Under the pieces are notes generated by a model that did not search any database, was not told where the DNA came from, and saw nothing but the letters and a program-made list of their open reading frames with translations. Below are positions 1 through 6,079 of a DNA stretch of 8,203 nucleotides, one piece after another. The DNA is from Actinomycetes bacterium (GTDB lineage Bacteria; Actinomycetota; Acidimicrobiia; Acidimicrobiales; Acidimicrobiaceae): the NCBI GenBank assembly GCA_021790855.1, contig JAJYFP010000026.1, positions 1 to 8,203 on the forward strand, in the 5' to 3' direction. Position numbers and translations under genes: made by a program. Within the stretch, counting starts at the first letter, position 1. Each line of letters opens with the position of its first letter.

Positions 1-292
1 CTGTCTTCCTCGCCTCGTCAACGAGACGATTCGCCTCTTTACGACCCTCTTCTAGTTGGCTCCTGTACTCAGCGAGCACCCTCTCAGCCTCTAAGCGAGC
101 CATCTCGGCAGCTTCAATATCGCTTCTGATCTTCGCAGTGCGATCTGTCATAATCTTTTTCACAGGTGGGAAAGCGAACTTTGCCAACAGTGCCAAAAGA
201 ACTACAAACGATATGACAGACCAGATGATCTCTCCCGTAGCTGGGAGAATTGGGTTGAAGGCTTGGTTTGCCCCAAATATATATATGTGCAT
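1..292 (-). CDS. atpF: ATP synthase F0 subunit b (AtpF), N-terminal part, cut by window edge
   Basis: Subunit b is the membrane-anchored peripheral stalk of the F-type ATP synthase; it holds the F1 head against rotation. I read 97 codons from an ATG that shares its A with the atpE stop (TGATG), so translation is probably coupled to atpE; no good ribosome binding site is visible. After about 20 residues a single membrane helix follows (roughly residues 22-42, starting EIIWSVISFVV), then PPVKKIM and the long charged helix typical of the family (DRTAKIRSDIEAAE..., rich in Glu, Arg, Ala). The frame stays open to the left edge. The rest of the gene, and presumably atpH and atpA, lie outside. The identity rests on this helix-plus-coiled-coil pattern and the position after subunit c. 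Confidence 0.93.
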   Translation of the reverse strand, partial: MHIYIFGANQAFNPILPATGEIIWSVISFVVLLALLAKFAFPPVKKIMTDRTAKIRSDIEAAEMARLEAERVLAEYRSQLEEGRKEANRLVDEARKT

Positions 293-570
293 CAGCCCGT
301 GTACTTCAAAAGAATAAATACGACAAAACCGATAAGGGCCAACGCTTCAGCTAACGCAAAGCCTACGAAAGCAAGACCACGTACGGGACCGGTCATCTCC
401 GGTTGTCTAGCTATGGCAGAGACAGCTTGACCAAAGATTATTCCGATACCGATACCAGGCCCTAAGGCCGCAAGTCCGTACGCTAAACCTGAACCAAGCT
501 CAGCTAAACCTATCCTAAGGTTCACGTTCGATACCGCTGCGATCGTAACCGCAAGCATTGAATGAAACAC
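292..570 (-). CDS. atpE: ATP synthase F0 subunit c (AtpE), proton-type rotor ring protein
   Basis: Subunit c forms the rotating ring of F0 that carries ions across the membrane. The 92-residue product has two hydrophobic helices. The first carries the glycine motif (GPGIGIGIIFG, about residues 37-47), the polar loop contains RQP (55-57), and the second carries the ion-binding glutamate in FALAEALALIG (Glu75). Alanine directly after that Glu, where sodium-driven rings usually have Ser or Thr, suggests a proton ring (inference). The GTG start at 570 is set by a perfect AGGAGG seven bases upstream; the next ATG (codon 5) is too far from it. The product is somewhat longer than the usual 70-85 residues because of about 25 residues before helix 1. 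The stop overlaps the atpF start by one base. Confidence 0.96.
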   Translation of the reverse strand: MFHSMLAVTIAAVSNVNLRIGLAELGSGLAYGLAALGPGIGIGIIFGQAVSAIARQPEMTGPVRGLAFVGFALAEALALIGFVVFILLKYTG

Positions 571-577
571 CCAGTTT

Positions 578-583
578 CCTCCT
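578..583 (-). promoter_or_regulatory. Strong ribosome binding site of atpE
   Basis: AGGAGG on the minus strand, seven bases before the GTG at 568-570. It is a perfect Shine-Dalgarno match and decides the start. It lies between short CCAG/CTGG arms (571-574 and 585-588) that could pair only weakly. A strong site fits the need for many more c subunits than a subunits per enzyme. Confidence 0.85.
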
Positions 584-596
584 GCTGGTTGCTAGA

Positions 597-615
597 AGAG
601 ACCGATTTGATCTCT
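597..615 (-). other. Hairpin just upstream of the atpE ribosome binding site
   Basis: Read as minus-strand RNA, AGAGAUC and GGUCUCU can form a 7-bp stem (one G-U pair) around the five-base loop AAAUC. It sits 13 bases upstream of the atpE AGGAGG. No U-tract follows, so it is not an intrinsic terminator. A role in translation or mRNA stability is inference. Confidence 0.45.
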
Positions 616-630
616 CGACTTATACTCCTT

Positions 631-658
631 CGACCCTAACCGCTTCGGGTTATGGTCG
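631..658 (-). other. 11-bp imperfect stem-loop in the atpB-atpE gap
   Basis: The arms CGACCATAACC and GGTTAGGGTCG (minus strand) pair over 11 positions with one A/G mismatch around the loop CGAAGC. It is followed by GAAGGAGTATAAG rather than a U-tract, so it is not a classic terminator. It is the longest inverted repeat I found outside genes. The 180-nt gap 571-750 holds this stem, the 597-615 hairpin and the atpE ribosome binding site, and I see no gene in it. A processing or stabilising element that sets c:a expression is a reasonable guess. Confidence 0.55.
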
Positions 659-750
659 GAGATTACTTACGATACTATGTTGGGAAAGCTCCCTAAACAC
701 TACATCTCGCTCCGCCTAAGGATACCCAGGCCGAGTCTACACATATGAAA

Positions 751-1524
751 CTAGTGATCGCCTGCCATCGCCTCCCCTATATAAACTGCAGTAAGAGTTG
801 TAAAGATAAAGGCTTGAAGTGCGCTCACGAATATCTCATACCCGGTAACGACGACCAACATTGCAAACGGCAGTGGGAGCGCAATCAACAGTAGACTTTT
901 CACAAATAAAGCCTCTGACAAAATAGCAAAGGTCACCAGTAAAAGGTGGCCTGCCAACATGTTCCCAAAGAGACGGATGGCTAACGCGAATGGCCTTACG
1001 ATAAACGTAGAGAGAAACTCCAGAGGGATAAGTAGAGGTAAAAGTGGCAAAGGAACACCTTTAGGAATAAGCGCTCCCTTTAGATACTTCCCAAAACCTT
1101 GCTTTTTGATTCCTACCGCTACAAATGTAATGTAAGAGATTAACGCTAACGGGATCGTTACACTCGTCCTTGCCGTAGCCGGCATCTGAATAAAGGGGAT
1201 AACTTCAAAGAGATTACTAAATAAGATAAAAAAGAACATACCAACTAGCCAGGGAACCCATGTTATACCCTCTGGACCCATTGCATCTAAGACAATTAAG
1301 TTCGTAACAAATTCAACCGAGTATTCAACGACATTTTGAAGGCCAGTTGGAACTAGCTTTGCACCTCGGCCAGCTAACCCAAACATAACGATCGTAACTA
1401 CGGCTGCCGCTATTGTTATGAGTCCAATCTTGTTTAGCGCTAGAGCAGAGCCACCAAAAAGTATTGACTTCCAGTTTAGGAGTTCCCCGATCGGAGGAAA
1501 GTTGATACTACCCAGTAAAAACAC
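751..1524 (-). CDS. atpB: ATP synthase F0 subunit a (AtpB)
   Basis: Subunit a is the stator membrane protein that supplies the two half-channels for ions at the c ring. The 257-residue product is strongly hydrophobic, with several membrane helices. It has the family signature RPFALAIRLFGNMLAGH; Arg184 in IRLFGN matches the essential stator arginine (Arg210 in E. coli), followed by Asn187 and His193. The last helix carries GYEIFVSALQAFIFTTLTAVYI-type residues (Glu230, Gln237), also conserved in the family. The start is GTG at 1524, with AGGAG nine bases upstream inside the end of atpI. Only two bases separate the atpI stop from this start, so the two are probably coupled. No key residue is missing. 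A 180-nt structured gap separates it from atpE. Confidence 0.97.
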   Translation of the reverse strand: MFLLGSINFPPIGELLNWKSILFGGSALALNKIGLITIAAAVVTIVMFGLAGRGAKLVPTGLQNVVEYSVEFVTNLIVLDAMGPEGITWVPWLVGMFFFILFSNLFEVIPFIQMPATARTSVTIPLALISYITFVAVGIKKQGFGKYLKGALIPKGVPLPLLPLLIPLEFLSTFIVRPFALAIRLFGNMLAGHLLLVTFAILSEALFVKSLLLIALPLPFAMLVVVTGYEIFVSALQAFIFTTLTAVYIGEAMAGDH

Positions 1525-1526
1525 GC

Positions 1527-1964
1527 CTAAATACTCCTCTTAGGTGGTCTTAGGCCGGCGTAAGCCAGCTTCCCAGTTACACCACGGGCCATCAAAGCAA
1601 CCGCAGTTAGATGCGTGATAATTAGCGCTCCTCCGTAAACCTTCAAGTTCATCCAGTCAGCCTTGGCGACGGGCAAAGTGCCCACCGTAAGTAGTATCAA
1701 ATCCACAAACAAGCTTGCAATAGCCGCAGCCATCAAAGCAACCGGAGAAATCCTAGCGCCTGCTGCAAGAAGTTTTGTTGCAATTGCGAAATTAATTACT
1801 ACTAATAAACACCCGTAAGCCGCAGAGTATAAGCCATGTTCGCCATATATCACAAATGCAATAGCCACAACCACAATCGATGCTAAGAGCGAGTACATGA
1901 TAAGCTTTTTACCAAGAATGAGTTCTATATCGTTACCACTGTCAGTACTTAAATCACCAGGCAC
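1527..1964 (-). CDS. atpI: ATP synthase protein I (AtpI), F0 assembly membrane protein
   Basis: AtpI-type proteins are small membrane proteins encoded at the front of atp operons; they are thought to help assemble or stabilise the c ring and are not part of the finished enzyme. The product has four predicted membrane segments (roughly residues 20-40, 46-68, 75-97 and 109-127) and a short basic tail (RPPKRS), which fits the PF03899 type. I chose the GTG at 1964 (145 residues) because AAGGG at 1972-1976 lies seven bases from it. The GTG two codons upstream at 1970 would be only one base from that site. The assignment rests on membrane pattern and position directly before atpB, since this family is poorly conserved. 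The M. tuberculosis homologue by position is Rv1303. Confidence 0.82.
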   Translation of the reverse strand: MPGDLSTDSGNDIELILGKKLIMYSLLASIVVVAIAFVIYGEHGLYSAAYGCLLVVINFAIATKLLAAGARISPVALMAAAIASLFVDLILLTVGTLPVAKADWMNLKVYGGALIITHLTAVALMARGVTGKLAYAGLRPPKRSI

Positions 1965-2001
1965 TGGCACACCCTTCTAAAGCGAGCGATCGATGGCTAG
2001 T

Positions 2002-2016
2002 CAACCTTTGAGGTTG
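2002..2016 (-). repeat. Short perfect inverted repeat in the atpZ-atpI gap
   Basis: CAACCT and AGGTTG flank a three-base loop, giving a 6-bp stem. No U-tract follows in either direction, so I do not call a terminator. The gap 1971-2081 also holds a near-palindrome around CGATCGAT (about 1985-1998), and I see no gene in it. Either could be chance. Confidence 0.3.
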
Positions 2017-2081
2017 CAAAACCAGGTCATAAACTATCACTAAACTTATAGTTAGCGCAAGTTGTAAAGGCATCATTTTGA

Positions 2082-2489
2082 CTATTCGTCTAGAACGTCG
2101 ATGTCAGAGGTGGCTGCGCCTTCGAGTAGCCCACTAAAACCTTCACCCATGCCGTCGTCGCCCCGCTGCTTTCTATCCGCACTCCACAACACCATCGCTT
2201 CGTCCAACTCAAGGCGACTTCTATAGTAAGACCTAAGCACTGAGCCCACAGCACCAAAGAGCACAGCACCTACAAAGTACCATATGTTTCCAAAGGTCGC
2301 CGTCAACAACCACCCTACTAACGCCATAAGAACTACTACACCGACCTGCTCAACCACAACGGCGAGAGCATCTGTAACCGGTGCAGTCGATCCGCCCTCG
2401 GGAACCTCCAAAGGGCTTTTAAGCTGCCGAAAAATACTAAGCAGAAAACGAGACAAGAAGACACCACCATCGAAACTATACCTAGCCAC
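2082..2489 (-). CDS. atpZ: AtpZ-like two-helix membrane protein of the atp operon
   Basis: A small membrane protein of up to 135 residues. Two hydrophobic segments (about 41-62 and 69-88) contain GWLLTATFGNIWYFVGAVLFGAVGS, which fits the glycine-spaced hairpin of the AtpZ/AtpI-accessory family (PF09527 type): Gly-x-x-hydrophobic, a short polar turn, then Gly-rich helix 2 ending in Arg-x-Tyr-Tyr-Arg. A charged, acidic tail follows (LELDEAM... to DVLDE). Members sit just before atpI-atpB and are linked to ATP synthase assembly or Mg/Ca transport; the precise role here is unknown. The start is uncertain: the GTG at 2489 has no ribosome binding site and touches a promoter-like -10 box. A later start such as TTG at 2454-2456 or 2409-2411 is possible. 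The first 40 residues may therefore not be translated. Confidence 0.65.
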   Translation of the reverse strand: MARYSFDGGVFLSRFLLSIFRQLKSPLEVPEGGSTAPVTDALAVVVEQVGVVVLMALVGWLLTATFGNIWYFVGAVLFGAVGSVLRSYYRSRLELDEAMVLWSADRKQRGDDGMGEGFSGLLEGAATSDIDVLDE

Positions 2490-2518
2490 AATATATGCGA
2501 TGTGACCGGATCTGACAA
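2490..2518 (-). promoter_or_regulatory. Sigma-70-type promoter candidate for the atp operon
   Basis: On the minus strand, TTGTCA (2513-2518) and TATATT (2490-2495) are separated by exactly 17 bases. Each hexamer matches the housekeeping consensus at five of six positions. Transcription would begin at about 2482-2486, directly before or inside the first codons of the atpZ-like gene. The location after wecA suits a promoter that lets the ATP synthase genes be transcribed apart from the upstream genes. The gap 2490-2600 holds nothing else I can support. Confidence 0.5.
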
Positions 2519-2600
2519 ACTAGGAAGATTACTTGTAAAAATTAACTACCACAGAGCTAACGCCCCTGAACTCTCTCACTTCATCCACATCGTTCGCCCT

Positions 2601-3851
2601 TTAGTTGTTAGGTAACACATTCTCGTCAGAAGACTCGCTATGATCGACTTCTGTTAGTACGTCGTTAGAGACAAAGTCACTCACGTCAGAGTTTGATCCT
2701 TCTTTAGTGTCGTTCCCGCTTTGCGCTTTAAGATGGAACCTTTGGGAAAGCCCAGCTCTCGCATGTTTTCCCCGCTCCTTGGAGCCGGGATGAAACATTA
2801 CCCAAAGGATCACGGCCACCAATACAATCACGACTGGGACGATCGCCTTGGTCTCGCTAATAAAGGTTGGAGTAAGTGCAACTAGCGCTAAAACCGAGGT
2901 CCAAGCCCAAAGGATCACGACAGATCTTCCGTGACCGTGTCCCATCTGCATAAGGCGATGGTGGAGGTGCTCTTTATCCGGAGACGAGACACTGGTTCTA
3001 CGAGCAGTTCTTCTTACGACAGCGAACGCCATGTCCACCATGGGTACGCCAAGAATTACGAATGGAATCGCCAAAGGCGCGAAGAAAAAGAACGTCTGAT
3101 CAGCAACGTTCGACGTTCTTCCACCAACTACCGAAGTGGAGGCAGCCATTAGAAGACCTAGAAACATTGCGCCGGTATCTCCCATAAATACCTTGGCTTG
3201 ATGGACGTTATGAGGTAGAAATCCTATACAAATACCAAAGGTAGCAAAGGCGACTAGTGGACCAAGTGAAGTTGTGGGAAGTTGCCCTAACGACTCAAGC
3301 TTCAAGGAGTAGACTCCAAAAGCCAGTGACGCAATAGCAACGATTCCAGCAGCCAATCCATCTAGTCCATCGATCAGATTCACAGCGTTCTCCATAGCTA
3401 CTACCCAAAAGGCGGTCAACAGAGGTGTTATTGAGGCAGAGAGGACCACCACGCCTGCGAAAGGAAGCTTAAACCAAAACATTGTGACCCCAAAGATCCA
3501 AAGCACTGAAGAAGAAAGGATCTGTCCAGCCAACTTAGCAGGTGCAGATACGTCGAAGATATCGTCTAAAGCTCCAACGACCACGATCACAAGTCCACCT
3601 AAAGCTACACCTATCGGCTCCGAAGAACTCGAAAACACAGGGCGAAATACTCCAAAGAACTGGGCGACCGCTAGAGCGACGATGAAGCCTCCAAACATGG
3701 CGACTCCCCCTAATGTAGGAGTTGCCCGCGTGTGAATCATGCGACCGCCTGGTTTCACGACAAATCCAAGTACCGGCGAAAGTTTCCTGACTAGGAATGT
3801 ACCAAGATAAGTGACGACCGCAGCAACCACTATTATCGCCACGTAATCCAA
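2601..3851 (-). CDS. wecA: WecA/TagO-type undecaprenyl-phosphate sugar-1-phosphate transferase
   Basis: A polytopic membrane enzyme of the MraY/WecA family. It moves a sugar-1-phosphate, probably GlcNAc-1-P, from a UDP-sugar to a polyprenyl phosphate, the first lipid-linked step of an envelope glycan. Family motifs are in order: TPTLGG (44-49), LDDIFD (95-100, Mg-binding Asp pair), NLIDGLDGLAAG (158-169), MGDTG (223-227) and the cytoplasmic His loop EHLHHRL (294-300), which points to WecA/TagO rather than MraY. The start is TTG at 3851, chosen for GGAGAGG seven bases upstream; a GTG three codons on is less well placed. It lies 16 nt after glyA. By position it equals rfe/wecA (Rv1302) of M. 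tuberculosis, whose product begins arabinogalactan linker synthesis; that substrate is inferred here. The last 60 residues or so form a hydrophilic, Ser/Asp/Glu-rich tail beyond the usual family end. Confidence 0.93.
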   Translation of the reverse strand: MDYVAIIVVAAVVTYLGTFLVRKLSPVLGFVVKPGGRMIHTRATPTLGGVAMFGGFIVALAVAQFFGVFRPVFSSSSEPIGVALGGLVIVVVGALDDIFDVSAPAKLAGQILSSSVLWIFGVTMFWFKLPFAGVVVLSASITPLLTAFWVVAMENAVNLIDGLDGLAAGIVAIASLAFGVYSLKLESLGQLPTTSLGPLVAFATFGICIGFLPHNVHQAKVFMGDTGAMFLGLLMAASTSVVGGRTSNVADQTFFFFAPLAIPFVILGVPMVDMAFAVVRRTARRTSVSSPDKEHLHHRLMQMGHGHGRSVVILWAWTSVLALVALTPTFISETKAIVPVVIVLVAVILWVMFHPGSKERGKHARAGLSQRFHLKAQSGNDTKEGSNSDVSDFVSNDVLTEVDHSESSDENVLPNN

Positions 3852-3858
3852 AGAGCTA

Positions 3859-3865
3859 CCTCTCC
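3859..3865 (-). promoter_or_regulatory. Ribosome binding site selecting the TTG start of wecA
   Basis: GGAGAGG on the minus strand, seven bases before TTG at 3849-3851. It lies in the 16-base gap after the glyA stop and supports the rare start codon over the GTG at 3842. Confidence 0.7.
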
Positions 3866-3867
3866 TA

Positions 3868-5166
3868 TTACTTAGCTAAAAATGGTGGTGGGAACGTGAG
3901 ACACAAAGATCTAACCTCTTCCCGAATTCGCTTAATCTCTCCCTCATCCTCTCTCTTTTGCAAAGCAGCGGCAATATACTCAGCCACTATCGACATCTCT
4001 TTGACTCCCATCTTTGCGGTAGTCATAGCAGCAGTACCGAATCGCAGTCCAGAGGTAACAAAAGGAGAGCGTGGATCACCTGGAATTTGATTGCGATTAC
4101 AGGTTATACCGGCACGATCGAGTACCTCTTGCGCCTGTTTCCCTGAAAGGTCGATATCAAAGCTCTGCAGATCAACAAGGATAAGATGGGTATCTGTGCC
4201 GCCTGAGACAACCCTAAAGCCCCGGGTCTCTAGCTCCTTAGCGAATGCCTTTGCATTTTCAACTACCTTTTCCTGATAAGACCTGAATTCAGGAGTCAGA
4301 GCCTCTAGAAATGCTACTGCTTTTGCCGCTATAGTATTTTCGAGTGGGCCGCCTTGAAATCCGGGAAAGAGAGCCTTGTCGATAGCCGCACCGTACTCAT
4401 CATGAGAAACAATAGCACCGCCTCGAGGACCTCGAAGAGTCTTATGTGTAGTAAACGTAACAACGTCAGCACCCTTTGAACCGTCTTTTTTGAAGAGTGG
4501 ATTTGGGTAGATTCCTGCAGCGATCAAGCCTGCGACATGAGCTGCATCAAACATGACTAATGATCCCACTTCATCTGCGATATCTCTAACTCGATCTATC
4601 TCTATTACACGTGAGTATGCGGTAGCACCAACGACAATCATCTTCGGCTGATGTTCCCTTGCGAGAGCGTGGAGGTTATCAAGGTCAATAACTTCGCCTC
4701 CTGGACCCTTTGGAGTTACGCCATAACCGACAAAGTTGTAAAGCTGACCCGAAAAGTTAACAGGTGACCCATGGGTTAGGTGACCTCCTTGATCAAGGCG
4801 CATAGCCAGGACGGTCTCTCCCGGTTTTAATAGTGCAAAGTATACGGCAGCGTTAGCGTTGGCTCCACTGTGGGGTTGAACGTTAGCATGTGGAGCTTTG
4901 AAGAGAGATTTCAGCCTATCTATAGCGAGCGTCTCGACCTTATCGACAGTTGAGTTACCTCCATAGTATCTCTTTCCGGGATATCCTTCTGAGTACTTGT
5001 TGGTCAAAACAGAAGCCGTGGCCTCCATGACCGCTAGAGAAGTGAAGTTCTCAGAAGCTATCAGTTGTAAAGAGGTACTCTGCCTTTCCATCTCTTCGTC
5101 TATCAGATGCCCCAACTCTGGATCAACATCTCTTAGGTGACTTCCGACTAACGAATACTCAGACAT
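3868..5166 (-). CDS. glyA: Serine hydroxymethyltransferase (GlyA)
   Basis: A cytoplasmic PLP enzyme that converts serine and tetrahydrofolate to glycine and 5,10-methylene-tetrahydrofolate, the main source of one-carbon units. The 432-residue length matches the family. Motifs are complete: SENF (38-41), [13 protein letters not shown] (58-70), [11 protein letters not shown] (99-109), HGSPVNFSG (132-140), FDAAHVAG with Asp207 and His210 at the cofactor, and [12 protein letters not shown], in which Lys242 should carry PLP. The ATG at 5166 is chosen because AAGGAGGT ends five bases before it. A frame extension to a TTG at 5193 would start upstream of that site and adds nothing conserved. The 211-nt gap before it contains a hairpin next to the ribosome binding site. 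wecA follows after 16 nt. Confidence 0.98.
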   Translation of the reverse strand: MSEYSLVGSHLRDVDPELGHLIDEEMERQSTSLQLIASENFTSLAVMEATASVLTNKYSEGYPGKRYYGGNSTVDKVETLAIDRLKSLFKAPHANVQPHSGANANAAVYFALLKPGETVLAMRLDQGGHLTHGSPVNFSGQLYNFVGYGVTPKGPGGEVIDLDNLHALAREHQPKMIVVGATAYSRVIEIDRVRDIADEVGSLVMFDAAHVAGLIAAGIYPNPLFKKDGSKGADVVTFTTHKTLRGPRGGAIVSHDEYGAAIDKALFPGFQGGPLENTIAAKAVAFLEALTPEFRSYQEKVVENAKAFAKELETRGFRVVSGGTDTHLILVDLQSFDIDLSGKQAQEVLDRAGITCNRNQIPGDPRSPFVTSGLRFGTAAMTTAKMGVKEMSIVAEYIAAALQKREDEGEIKRIREEVRSLCLTFPPPFLAK

Positions 5167-5170
5167 AATG

Positions 5171-5178
5171 ACCTCCTT
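5171..5178 (-). promoter_or_regulatory. Strong ribosome binding site of glyA
   Basis: AAGGAGGT on the minus strand, with AGGAGG five bases from the ATG at 5164-5166. It decides the start against the longer TTG frame and lies four bases from the 5182-5200 hairpin. Confidence 0.85.
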
Positions 5179-5181
5179 GAC

Positions 5182-5200
5182 GCTAGGTAACAATCCTAGC
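5182..5200 (-). other. Perfect 6-bp hairpin upstream of the glyA ribosome binding site
   Basis: GCTAGG, a seven-base loop ATTGTTA, then CCTAGC on the minus strand. It ends four bases before AAGGAGGT, close enough to affect ribosome access. No U-tract follows, so termination is unlikely. The surrounding gap 5167-5377 shows no riboswitch that I can recognise by eye. Confidence 0.4.
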
Positions 5201-5308
5201 CAACCGAGAAGTCGATGGGTCTTCGCATATCCTGTATTTCAAAGATTCCATACCTATCGACTCAGGTAAGTCCACTAGCGCCACTGCAACCTCCAAGGAA
5301 GCTCCCAC
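5183..5308 (-). CDS. Possible 41-codon small ORF upstream of glyA (doubtful)
   Basis: A GTG at 5308 has GGAG seven bases upstream (5316-5319) and opens 41 codons, beginning [19 protein letters not shown] and ending ARIVT. The TAG stop overlaps the far arm of the 5182-5200 hairpin, just before the glyA ribosome binding site. That layout would suit a leader peptide, but the sequence shows no run of serine, glycine or other regulatory codons and resembles nothing I know. It may well be chance. Confidence 0.18.
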   Translation of the reverse strand: MGASLEVAVALVDLPESIGMESLKYRICEDPSTSRLARIVT

Positions 5309-5377
5309 TTCATCGCTCCACAGCAAAAGACATGCTGTCTAAGTCACTCACATCAGTCTTTGAGCACAGCGTCCATC

Positions 5378-6079
5378 TCAGGCAGATAGCACCTTTGAGA
5401 TCTCCTCATAGGAGATCGGACCTTCGCGTAAGATCTGGGGAACCGTAGTTCTTATATCAACGAGCGTAGACGCCTTTTCCGCCATGGGTCTTTCGTCACC
5501 GACTACCAAAGTTTGAATCGACATCGATAGATCCTTGAGCAAGCTCTCTTTCAAGAGGGCTTTCGCCTGAATAAAGTTGGTCACTGGAGTACCTCCGCTC
5601 CGATTAGCCGAGGTACAAGCAAGTGGAACGTCTCTAACCACTAAACTCGAAAAACTATCGCCAGGAGACCGAAGTGCTACCGAGCCGTCAACTCGTTGAA
5701 CTCCTCTTGGCAGAGTCCTGGGACTTGACACTACGACCGTTAGCGCACCGGGCCAGAGCTGAGATGCTAACGCCTCAAGTCGAAATCGTTCGTCTAGGGA
5801 AAGTGGACCAAAGTAGTGATCCGCCATCTCTAATCCCGAGACTAGAACCGGTAAGGTCTTAGTACTCTCGCGACGCTTTAACACAAATACATCCTCAATC
5901 GAAGAGGGGTTCTCTGCTGAGCATGCTACGCCGTACACCGTGTCAGTTGGCAACAACACCACATAGCCGAGCTTGACTTTTTCCGCGACTTCAGAGACAG
6001 CGACAGCTTCGTCTCTAAAGACCTTTTCAGTATCTGTAAGAGCATCAAAGATGCTAACAGTTTGGGTGGAACCGAACAC
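5378..6079 (-). CDS. tsaC: TsaC/YrdC/Sua5-type L-threonylcarbamoyladenylate synthase
   Basis: It makes threonylcarbamoyl-AMP from threonine, bicarbonate and ATP, the first step of t6A37 modification of tRNAs reading ANN codons. The 233-residue product is a single YrdC domain without the extra C-terminal Sua5 domain. Motifs: PTDTVYG (44-50), VLKRRESTKTLP (66-77) with the nucleotide-binding basic residues, LWPGALTVVV (108-116), TSANRSG (156-162), STLVDI (204-209) and LREGPIS (217-223). The start is GTG at 6079, supported by GGGAG nine bases upstream; the first 26 bases overlap the end of prmC, so coupling is likely. It is the positional equivalent of Rv1301 in M. tuberculosis and ywlC in Bacillus. 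An 8-bp inverted repeat lies in its last codons (5399-5417). Confidence 0.94.
   Translation of the reverse strand: MFGSTQTVSIFDALTDTEKVFRDEAVAVSEVAEKVKLGYVVLLPTDTVYGVACSAENPSSIEDVFVLKRRESTKTLPVLVSGLEMADHYFGPLSLDERFRLEALASQLWPGALTVVVSSPRTLPRGVQRVDGSVALRSPGDSFSSLVVRDVPLACTSANRSGGTPVTNFIQAKALLKESLLKDLSMSIQTLVVGDERPMAEKASTLVDIRTTVPQILREGPISYEEISKVLSA
5399..5417 (-). repeat. 8-bp perfect inverted repeat inside the end of the tsaC-like gene
   Basis: GATCTCCT and AGGAGATC flank a three-base loop, about 20 bases before the TGA stop. It lies over the codons for GPISYEEIS. No U-tract follows. It could slow RNA decay or be a codon-level accident. Confidence 0.35.

Noticed and set aside
680..695. GGGAAAGCTCCC near-palindrome in the atpB-atpE gap
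   Set aside because: Only four base pairs in the arms; too short to separate from chance.
2336..2518. A 60-codon hydrophobic minus-strand frame (TTG start, contains SMVVSSCLVFCLVFFGS) overlapping the atpZ-like gene
   Set aside because: Its start codon coincides with the promoter -35 box, there is no ribosome binding site, it ends inside the other frame, and the overlapping frame carries the AtpZ-like helices. It is probably a shadow, though it could hide an upstream start.
2537..2568. Possible intrinsic terminator after wecA (CAGGGGC-GTTA-GCTCTG, then a T-run)
   Set aside because: The stem has a bulge and a G-U pair, and the T-run lies about 11 bases after it, too far for a standard intrinsic terminator.
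2931..3735. Plus-strand frames antisense to wecA (73 and 83 codons)
   Set aside because: Composition mirrors the opposite strand's codons; no start signals or family motifs.
5167..5193. Nine-codon N-terminal extension of glyA from a TTG at 5193
   Set aside because: The ideal AAGGAGGT lies inside the extension and is spaced for the ATG at 5166; the TTG lies in the hairpin loop.
5215..5448. Plus-strand frame of 77 codons opposite the glyA leader and the end of the tsaC-like gene
   Set aside because: No ribosome binding site, low-complexity composition, partly antisense to a conserved gene, and no recognisable motif.
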